Source of the DNA: Pseudomonadales bacterium
Lineage (GTDB): Bacteria > Pseudomonadota > Gammaproteobacteria > Pseudomonadales > Pseudohongiellaceae
Direction of reading: 5' to 3'
Assembly (NCBI GenBank): GCA_022360535.1
Contig: JAKSCP010000271.1
Span: 1-7,606, forward strand
DNA: 7,606 nucleotides
The notes below the pieces were generated by a model. It was not told the DNA's origin, searched no databases, and saw nothing but the letters and a program-made list of their open reading frames with translations. This document shows, piece after piece, positions 1 to 5,131 of the stretch. A program made the position numbers and the translations under genes. The stretch's first letter is position 1; each line of letters begins with the position of its first letter.

Positions 1-2
1 CA

Positions 3-410
3 CTACGATTTTCTCCCGCCAGAATTTTTTTTTTTTTTTTTTTCATCCAGATGTCGTTGCAACTCATCGAGATCGCTCACGTCTAGCTGATTAGCTTGTA
101 GCAGATGCTCGGCCAACACCTTGGGCGAGTCGGCAAAAAACTGTGTCAGCAATTGGTTTACTGCACTGCTACGCGCCTCATTCTGGGTAATGAGTGGAGT
201 GTAAACAAAGGCGCGGCCTTCTTTATGATAATCCACATAGCCTTTGTCCAACAGGACCTTACACATGGTTTGTACTGTGGTGAACGCGGTCTTTTTGTGT
301 TCATTGAGCGCATTGGTAATCTCGCGAGCGGAAGCCTGCTGTTTGGCCCACAACACTTCCATGATTTGCTTCTCAACCGCCGTCAGGCTTTCTGATTTAG
401 ATCTTGCCAT
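3..410 (-). CDS. BlaI/MecI/CopY-family winged-helix transcriptional repressor
   Basis: This 135-residue protein is likely the cytoplasmic repressor of its own operon. The N-terminal half (about residues 8-72) fits the BlaI/MecI winged helix: an LTAVEKQIMEVLW opening, ASAREI, a recognition-helix region TAFTTVQTMCKVLLDKGYV (41-59), and a wing ending in AFVYTPL. The C-terminal part (about 77-123), including the NQLLTQFFADSPKVLAEHLL stretch, matches the dimerisation region that BlaR1/MecR1-activated proteolysis inactivates in known systems. The start lies 11 bp after the stop of the upstream hydrolase gene, with only a weak AAGACGAG upstream, so translational coupling is likely. Residues 124-128 are five lysines encoded within a 19-A run, leaving a short NSGGRKS tail. 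The stop TAG overlaps a GTG at the window edge. The family call is firm; the inducing signal is unknown. BlaI rather than CopY is favoured by the hydrolase partner and the absence of a CopY-type cysteine pair at the C-terminus. Confidence 0.92.
   Translation of the reverse strand: MARSKSESLTAVEKQIMEVLWAKQQASAREITNALNEHKKTAFTTVQTMCKVLLDKGYVDYHKEGRAFVYTPLITQNEARSSAVNQLLTQFFADSPKVLAEHLLQANQLDVSDLDELQRHLDEKKKKKNSGGRKS
25..43. repeat. 19-bp homopolymer (T19 on plus, A19 in the blaI-like coding strand)
   Basis: Nineteen consecutive T lie inside the 3' end of the blaI-like gene, encoding the end of Glu123, Lys124-128 and the start of Asn129. Runs this long are strongly prone to polymerase slippage and to sequencing error. 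One base more or one base fewer would remove the TAG at 3-5 and leave the frame open to the window edge, so the annotated C-terminus depends on the exact count. Confidence 0.95.
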
Positions 411-421
411 GTACTCGTCTT

Positions 422-1738
422 TTAATGGATTTGTTGTTGGGAAGTTTGCATCCTTTGCTCGTCCAAGGATAGCTTGCGGGCCAGAAAAGCGGAGGCAATT
501 TTATAGGAGAAGCTGCCAAAATCCCAGAACACGTCGGTTCTGCCGTTGATATTCAGGGCAATGGCCATCTCTTCCTGCGGTATCAGCATCAACCAGCTCT
601 GACCTCCCCGTGATACACCGCCATGATTGACGTGCATGAAACGCTGTCCTGGCAAAAATTCTTCTTCTCTGACCCGCCAGCCAATGCCGTAGCCCTGCTC
701 GTTGACTTCACCGGAGTCCAGTACCTGGGGAGTCCACATCTCGCGGCTTATCTCGGTTGCAATGGCATCCGGGTTGGCGCCAACAAAATAGCTCCTGCCC
801 AGCTTAACCAGGTCGGTTGACGTTGCCGCGAAGCCTCCGCCGGCCAATCGATGGCTCAAGTCTACATTTCGCCAGCGACGCAATCGTAACTCATCACCAG
901 ACTTACCGTTGTGATGGTAGGGAGTGGACATATTACTTTGGGTAGCAGGGTTGCTCGCCGACACCACAACACCAGACATGTCATTGGGATCGAATACCAA
1001 CTCCTGCATCACCGATAAATAGGGTGCGTCTGCTGCCTTACTCATGGCCGCGCTGAGCAACACAGTTCCATAGCTTGAGTAGAAAAAATCCGATCCCGGC
1101 GCAAACAAGAGATCTGACTCATCAAACAGAGAAACCGCGTCGTGTACAGAATCGTAGTGATCGCGCAGCACAAGGGTATGCAACAAGCCGCGCCAGTCTG
1201 TGTTCTCACCGTAGTGAGGGAGGCCAGCCATGTGAGATCCCAGTTGCCTCGGTGTCATTGCGGACCAGGCAGGATTGGGCAAATCATCCCAAAGGGCCGA
1301 AAGCGGAGTATCCAGATCTATCTTGTCAGCTTCGATCAATCTGGCCAGTCCGGTTGCTGTCAGTGCTTTTGAAGTACTGCCGATTCGAAAACGGGTGTCG
1401 GGGGTTGCAGCGGTGCGATTCTCAATGTCTGCCCAACCCGACGTAGCAGCCCAGATCACTTCATCTCCAATCAAGACCGCTGCCGAGATTGCCGCTGCTC
1501 CAATGCCAATACGATGGGTATCCATCGGTGCCATCAAAGCATCACCCACTGTCCGGAAGGCTTCATCCCCAATTCGCTGCTGTTGTGGCGCATTGGCTGG
1601 AAGCTCATTCCATGCTGCTGCCGGGAGCGTGGAACCATCGGCATAGGCGAAGAAGAGATAGACAGGCAAAGCGCGCCAGGCCAGCAATATCAATATAAGG
1701 CTGATTCCGCCGGCTAAATAAGTCCGCTTTCGAGACAT
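422..1738 (-). CDS. Exported/membrane-anchored serine hydrolase, beta-lactamase class C / LACTB-like (S12 fold)
   Basis: This 438-residue protein has one N-terminal hydrophobic segment (about 8-31) after a basic MSRKR start. It is therefore exported to the periplasm or tethered to the inner membrane; an AYA|DG site at 31-33 could allow cleavage. The penicillin-binding fold shows three expected motifs. S121-T-S-K124 carries the nucleophile Ser and general-base Lys, Y220-S-S corresponds to the Tyr motif (usually YxN), and H372-G-G corresponds to the KTG/HxG motif on strand beta3. GGGFAATSTDLVKLG (about 301-315) and GYGIGW (349-354) are also typical of the family, and the GGGF/YSS forms recall LACTB proteins. 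Known members include beta-lactamases, D-aminopeptidases, esterases and LACTB proteases, so the substrate cannot be read from sequence. It is the first gene of a unit with the BlaI-type repressor and has a promoter flanked by two palindromes. The ATG at 1738 is chosen because it precedes the signal segment; the ribosome site is weak (TAGG). Confidence 0.9.
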   Translation of the reverse strand: MSRKRTYLAGGISLILILLAWRALPVYLFFAYADGSTLPAAAWNELPANAPQQQRIGDEAFRTVGDALMAPMDTHRIGIGAAAISAAVLIGDEVIWAATSGWADIENRTAATPDTRFRIGSTSKALTATGLARLIEADKIDLDTPLSALWDDLPNPAWSAMTPRQLGSHMAGLPHYGENTDWRGLLHTLVLRDHYDSVHDAVSLFDESDLLFAPGSDFFYSSYGTVLLSAAMSKAADAPYLSVMQELVFDPNDMSGVVVSASNPATQSNMSTPYHHNGKSGDELRLRRWRNVDLSHRLAGGGFAATSTDLVKLGRSYFVGANPDAIATEISREMWTPQVLDSGEVNEQGYGIGWRVREEEFLPGQRFMHVNHGGVSRGGQSWLMLIPQEEMAIALNINGRTDVFWDFGSFSYKIASAFLARKLSLDEQRMQTSQQQIH

Positions 1739-1752
1739 GAATATACCTATAG

Positions 1753-1766
1753 ACTAATGAATTAGT
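1753..1766. promoter_or_regulatory. Palindromic operator 1, probable repressor site
   Basis: This is a perfect inverted repeat, ACTAAT-GA-ATTAGT, lying just downstream of the hydrolase -10 box and over the expected transcription start. It shares both arms with the second copy at 1799-1812. A 14-bp dyad in front of a gene co-transcribed with a BlaI-family repressor is the expected place for that repressor's dimer. Binding by this particular protein is inferred. Confidence 0.7.
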
Positions 1767-1770
1767 TGTA

Positions 1771-1799
1771 AAGATACAGGGTTGCCTGGTAGCTTTCAA
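1771..1799 (-). promoter_or_regulatory. Sigma-70-type promoter of the hydrolase/repressor operon
   Basis: On the minus strand, TTGAAA (1799-1794, 5 of 6 to consensus) and TATCTT (1776-1771, 4 of 6) are separated by exactly 17 bp. The start of transcription would fall about 7 bp past the -10, inside operator 1, giving a leader of roughly 25-30 nt. The -35 box shares its first T with the edge of operator 2, so both core elements abut the palindromes. Confidence 0.65.
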
Positions 1800-1812
1800 C
1801 TAATAAATTAGT
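1799..1812. promoter_or_regulatory. Palindromic operator 2, probable repressor site
   Basis: This is a perfect inverted repeat, ACTAAT-AA-ATTAGT, with the same arms as operator 1. The centres are 46 bp apart, a little over four helical turns. It touches the -35 box of the hydrolase promoter. It also lies about 107 bp upstream of the divergent recQ start, too far to be an obvious recQ operator. Confidence 0.7.
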
Positions 1813-1903
1813 TTTTAGTGCATTTTCGTCCCGTCACCAATCACTGCCAACCGAGGACAGCGCCCAACGAAGCAAGAATTGCGCTCGCTGAGAAAGATGC
1901 CGC

Positions 1904-1909
1904 TATACT
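1904..1909 (+). promoter_or_regulatory. Candidate -10 element for recQ
   Basis: TATACT matches 5 of 6 bases of the sigma-70 -10 consensus and ends 9 bp before the recQ ATG. A -35 is poor: TTGCGC at 1879-1884 would need a 19-bp spacer. If used, transcription would begin about 3 nt before the ATG, giving an almost leaderless mRNA, which agrees with the lack of a Shine-Dalgarno sequence there. Confidence 0.3.
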
Positions 1910-1918
1910 TTGCAGAGT

Positions 1919-3715
1919 ATGAGCAGTCCCAACGAAATCCTGCAGTCAGTCTTCGGCTTCCACGAATTCCGCTCCCCTCAAGACCAGATAATTGACAGCC
2001 TGGTGCGAGGTGAGGATGCGCTGGTACTGATGCCAACCGGTGGCGGAAAATCATTGTGCTATCAGATCCCTGCCCTGATTCGACCAGGCTGCGCCGTTGT
2101 GATTTCTCCGCTGATCGCCCTGATGCAAGATCAGGTTGATGGTCTGCAGTTGCTGGGAATTAAAGCAGCATTTCTTAACTCAACACTATCGAGGGAAGAA
2201 ACACAGCGCATTGAACGGCAACTGTCTGCGGATGAGCTCGATCTTCTTTATATAGCACCTGAGCGTTTTACCCAGGCCTATACCCTCCAGTTATTGCGCA
2301 GCATCACTGTCGCGCTATTTGCCATCGACGAAGCCCATTGCGTTTCGCAATGGGGCCATGACTTCCGCGCCGACTATCTGCAATTGAGCCTGTTACATGA
2401 GTTGTTTCCTGATGTGCCGCGGATTGCCCTTACCGCCACGGCGGATCAAAAAACCCGACAGGAAATCCTTACCCGCTTACAGCTGGAGAATGCCAACCAA
2501 TACATTGCAGGATTTGATCGCCCAAACATTCGTTATCGCATTGCGCTAAAACATAACGCGAAGCAACAACTATTGAAGTTTCTAAAGACAGAGCACCCCA
2601 ACGATGCCGGCATCGTGTATTGCCTGTCTCGCAAGAAAACAGAAGACATTGCAGCCTGGCTGAAAGACCAGGGATACAACGCCTATCCTTATCACGCTGG
2701 ACTAAGCACTGAATTGCGAGCCAAACATCAGTCGCACTTCTTGCGCGACGAAGCAGTGATTATTGTTGCAACCATTGCCTTCGGGATGGGCATCGATAAA
2801 CCCGATGTGCGTTTTGTTGCCCATCTCGATTTGCCAAAGACCATTGAGTCTTACTATCAGGAAACCGGACGCGCTGGCAGAGATGGCGAACCGGCAGACG
2901 CCTGGATGATTTACGGTTTGCAGGACGTAATCAAACTGCGGCAAATGATGGAGAACTCAGAAGGCAGCGAGGAACACAAACGCGCAGAACAACATCGGCT
3001 TAATGCCATGTTAGGTTTGTGCGAGATCACCAGCTGTCGACGGCAGGCGCTACTCGACTACTTTGGCGAGCCATTGGATAACGCGTGTGGCAACTGTGAT
3101 ACCTGCGAAACACCGCCGCAAACCTGGGACGGCACGGAAGCAGCACGCAAAGCACTCAGCTGTGCCTTTCGCACCGACCAGCGCTTCGGTGTCAATCACC
3201 TGATCGATGTACTACGTGGTGCGAACACCGACAAGATATTCCAGTTCGGCCATCAGCATCTCCCTGTTTACGGCATCGGTGACGACCTGGACAACAATCA
3301 ATGGCGCTCGGTGTTTAGACAGCTCGTTGCACGTGGCTACATGAGTGTAGACCTGGAACGCTACGGCGCATTAAGACTGGAAGAAAAATGCCGGCCGCTA
3401 TTACGCAATGAAGTCACTATCGAATTCCGTAAAGACATCAAAGCGAAAACCGCAAAGCAACTCACCAAGGTGCAACTGGCACCAGATATTGATGTCAGCC
3501 TTTGGGAAGCACTGCGTGAGTGTCGTCGGGAGTTCGCCGAAGAACTTGGGGTACCACCCTATGTGGTATTTCATGATTCAACCCTACAGGAGATGTGCCT
3601 GCGGCTGCCCGATAACATGGCCGACTTTGCCGAACTCACTGGCGTGGGTGAAAGGAAATTAGAACGTTATGGTCCGGGTTTCGTGAGGGTGATTGCAGAC
3701 CATCTTGCAGCTTGA
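1919..3715 (+). CDS. recQ: ATP-dependent DNA helicase RecQ
   Basis: A 3'-5' superfamily 2 helicase of 598 residues, close to the 609 of E. coli RecQ; it acts in recombinational repair and replication-fork processing. Visible features, in order, are a Q-motif region FRSPQDQII (17-25), Walker A TGGGKS (40-45), motif II DEAH (137-140) followed by CVSQWGHDFR (the aromatic-rich loop), motif III TATA (172-175), motif IV/V around GIVYC and VATIAFGMGIDKPDVR, and motif VI YYQETGRAGRDG (312-323). The zinc site is Cys373, Cys390, Cys393 and Cys396, followed by a winged-helix RQC domain (about 400-510). The HRDC domain (about 525-598) contains PPYVVFHDSTL and GVGERKLERYG. I chose ATG 1919 over the in-frame TTG at 1910 because MSSPNEIL gives a normal N-terminus; no Shine-Dalgarno supports either start. 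It is divergent from the hydrolase operon and shows no sign of damage. Confidence 0.97.
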   Translation: MSSPNEILQSVFGFHEFRSPQDQIIDSLVRGEDALVLMPTGGGKSLCYQIPALIRPGCAVVISPLIALMQDQVDGLQLLGIKAAFLNSTLSREETQRIERQLSADELDLLYIAPERFTQAYTLQLLRSITVALFAIDEAHCVSQWGHDFRADYLQLSLLHELFPDVPRIALTATADQKTRQEILTRLQLENANQYIAGFDRPNIRYRIALKHNAKQQLLKFLKTEHPNDAGIVYCLSRKKTEDIAAWLKDQGYNAYPYHAGLSTELRAKHQSHFLRDEAVIIVATIAFGMGIDKPDVRFVAHLDLPKTIESYYQETGRAGRDGEPADAWMIYGLQDVIKLRQMMENSEGSEEHKRAEQHRLNAMLGLCEITSCRRQALLDYFGEPLDNACGNCDTCETPPQTWDGTEAARKALSCAFRTDQRFGVNHLIDVLRGANTDKIFQFGHQHLPVYGIGDDLDNNQWRSVFRQLVARGYMSVDLERYGALRLEEKCRPLLRNEVTIEFRKDIKAKTAKQLTKVQLAPDIDVSLWEALRECRREFAEELGVPPYVVFHDSTLQEMCLRLPDNMADFAELTGVGERKLERYGPGFVRVIADHLAA

Positions 3716-3851
3716 AGAACCAGTTGCCTGGAAATTCAGTAGGATTTACCCTCAGTCCTGCTGGCACGGGACAACACATAAAGACATAAAGGACCCCTAT
3801 ACCCTGGAGAAGATTGGCATGGCGAGCAAAGAGCAATTGCAGGCCCAATGA
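3693..3851 (+). CDS. Doubtful small ORF, 52 codons, overlapping the recQ 3' end
   Basis: A reading frame, +1 relative to recQ, opens with TTG at 3693 just after a GAGGGTGA purine stretch and runs to TGA at 3849-3851. Its C-terminal half reads KDIKDPYTLEKIGMASKEQL, which looks protein-like, and an ATG at 3820 preceded by GGAGAAG could make a 10-residue peptide. I do not recognise it. It could be a small coupled gene, the remnant of a lost gene, or chance. Confidence 0.15.
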   Translation: MQTILQLEEPVAWKFSRIYPQSCWHGTTHKDIKDPYTLEKIGMASKEQLQAQ

Positions 3852-3887
3852 TCTGCCTTGCTCAAAGTCACTCTATCTCATAGACCC

Positions 3888-3916
3888 TTGCCCGTAGCCA
3901 CTTACCCAAATAAAGT
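3888..3916 (+). promoter_or_regulatory. Weak candidate promoter of the secreted-protein gene
   Basis: TTGCCC (3888-3893) and TAAAGT (3911-3916) each match 4 of 6 consensus bases and are 17 bp apart. Transcription would start near 3923, leaving about 27 nt of leader that includes the strong ribosome site. The spacing is ideal but the boxes are weak. Confidence 0.3.
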
Positions 3917-3938
3917 ACTGTCACACTAAGAATATATT

Positions 3939-3944
3939 GGGAGG
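3939..3944 (+). promoter_or_regulatory. Strong Shine-Dalgarno GGGAGG
   Basis: GGGAGG sits 5 nt before the ATG at 3950 and fixes that start. It is the clearest ribosome-binding site in the window. Confidence 0.85.
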
Positions 3945-3949
3945 TCTCT

Positions 3950-4978
3950 ATGCGAACCCTCATTTCGATCCGAACAATAATCACATTTCTGGCGACCGTA
4001 GTTGGTTGTTCCGCTATGGCGCAAGATTCTCCGCGCCCCGATTTGCAAGGCATCTGGACCAACAAGTCCTTAACCAATTTACAACGTCCCGAGGGTGTTG
4101 ACTCGCTAGTGGTCGATGCCGAACAGGCACGGATCATTGCCGCGCGTACTCCGATCGCAGGGATCGAAGGTGGCCTTGATGAAGGCGATGGGGTCAATGA
4201 CACACCTGATGCAGGCGCCGATGACTTTGGCGTCAGAGCCTACAATAATTTCTGGGTGGAACCTGGCAATAATCTGGCGCTGGTAAAAGGTGAGTACCGC
4301 ACCTCCTATGTCATCGATCCGCCAAGTGGACGTGTGCCACGCCGCGAAGATCCTCAGTACGATTTTGAACGGGCCAGTTTTGGTTCCCGTTATGCCACTG
4401 GTGTCGCCGACTTCAGCGGACCGGAAGCTTTCCCTAATTCCGAGCGCTGCCTGTTAGGTTTTGGTAACAAAGCCGGGCCCGGCATGATGGGTGCGCTCTA
4501 CAACAACACCTACCAGTTCGTGCAAACCGATGACTATGTGATGATTCTGGTAGAGATGGCCCATGATGCGCGCATTATTCCCATCTTCGACTCTCCCGAG
4601 GAAGCGCGGGCCAATCGCCGTCCCACAGCACACGAACCCTGGTTTGGTGATTCGGTGGGCTGGTATGAAGGCGGCGAATTGGTGGTGGAAAGCGTCAACA
4701 TCAAGCCTCAACAGATGAGCCAGAGTTCGGTGCCAATCACCAAAGACGGCAAGATTACCGAGCGTTTCAGCCGCTACTCTGATGCCGAGATTCTCTACCA
4801 GTTCACCGTTGAAGACAGCAATATCTATTTGCAGCCCTGGACGGCCGAGCTGAGTTTCTATGCCACCGAAGATCAGCTCTACGAATACGCCTGCCACGAA
4901 GGAAATTACTCCATGCCCGGGTCTCTTGCAGGAGCAAGAACGCTGGAATTACGAGAGGAATTCGGGCTCTCCAACTGA
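3950..4978 (+). CDS. Conserved secreted protein of unknown function
   Basis: This 342-residue protein has an N-terminal export signal (hydrophobic about 4-19). Two readings are possible: a lipobox V17-V-G-C20 giving a lipoprotein, or signal peptidase I cleavage after A22-M-A24. The mature part begins with DLQGIW (31-36) and contains RTSYVIDPPSGRVP (117-130), SERCLL (164-169), YNNTYQFVQTDDYVMILVEM (184-203), HDARIIP (205-211), WFGDSVGWYEGGELVVES (231-248), PWTAEL and YACHEGNY (313-320). I recognise this pattern from uncharacterised proteins of environmental Proteobacteria and Acidobacteria, but know of no assigned function. The mature part has only two cysteines besides the lipobox one, C167 and C315, each inside a conserved-looking motif, so a disulphide is plausible. 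The gene precedes the TonB-dependent receptor by 153 bp on the same strand. A beta-rich periplasmic or surface protein is my guess; no catalytic motif is evident. Confidence 0.85.
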   Translation: MRTLISIRTIITFLATVVGCSAMAQDSPRPDLQGIWTNKSLTNLQRPEGVDSLVVDAEQARIIAARTPIAGIEGGLDEGDGVNDTPDAGADDFGVRAYNNFWVEPGNNLALVKGEYRTSYVIDPPSGRVPRREDPQYDFERASFGSRYATGVADFSGPEAFPNSERCLLGFGNKAGPGMMGALYNNTYQFVQTDDYVMILVEMAHDARIIPIFDSPEEARANRRPTAHEPWFGDSVGWYEGGELVVESVNIKPQQMSQSSVPITKDGKITERFSRYSDAEILYQFTVEDSNIYLQPWTAELSFYATEDQLYEYACHEGNYSMPGSLAGARTLELREEFGLSN

Positions 4979-4992
4979 CAGAAACGACGACG

Positions 4993-5032
4993 ACCACGGA
5001 TTTTGGGCTATATGGAGGCCCGAAAACGTGGT
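4993..5032 (+). terminator. Hairpin after the secreted-protein gene, possible terminator
   Basis: Arms ACCACG (4993-4998) and CGTGGT (5027-5032) enclose TTTTGGGC (5001-5008) and GCCCGAAAA (5018-5026), forming a stem of about 14 pairs with two small bulges and a 9-nt loop. It starts 14 bp after the stop codon and is followed by CTATTTCT, only a modest T-rich tail. It may end or attenuate transcription before the receptor gene. Confidence 0.5.
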
Positions 5033-5073
5033 CTATTTCTGAGTATTTCACGTTATACCTGCTAGAGTTCGTG

Positions 5074-5098
5074 GTTTTATGCCGGGGCCCGATAAAAC
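5074..5098. repeat. Inverted repeat in the receptor gene leader
   Basis: GTTTTAT (5074-5080) and ATAAAAC (5092-5098) are perfect 7-bp arms around a GC-rich core in which CGG and CCG can also pair. There is no T-tract on either side. It could be a leader hairpin in the receptor mRNA or a protein-binding dyad; no regulator is indicated. Confidence 0.45.
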
Positions 5099-5131
5099 AA
5101 AGAGATACACAAAAGCTCTATATATAGAAGC

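Larger units (their letters stand above)
3716..3949. other. Intergenic region between recQ and the secreted-protein gene
   Basis: The 234 bp hold the doubtful small ORF, a weak hairpin at 3737-3763 (arms CAGTAGGA and TCCTGCTG, one G-T wobble, 11-nt loop, no T-tract) that may mark the recQ transcript end, and the promoter-like elements of the next gene. Nothing else is recognisable. Confidence 0.5.

Noticed and set aside
25..43. T19 run as an intrinsic terminator on the plus strand
   Set aside because: No GC-rich hairpin precedes it on that strand and no plus-strand gene ends there; the run is fully explained as lysine codons of the minus-strand gene.
1799..1812. Operator 2 as a recQ control site
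   Set aside because: It lies about 107 bp upstream of the recQ start and abuts the -35 of the divergent hydrolase promoter; no recQ promoter element overlaps it.
1910..1918. TTG at 1910 as the recQ start
   Set aside because: It adds only three residues, has no ribosome site, and the ATG at 1919 gives a normal RecQ N-terminus.
4454..4897. 147-codon minus-strand open frame inside the secreted-protein gene
   Set aside because: Antisense to conserved motifs on the plus strand and without its own start signals.
5119..5126. TATATATA just before the receptor ATG as a -10 box
   Set aside because: It would place the transcription start on the ATG and no -35 is visible at the right distance; more likely AT-rich leader.
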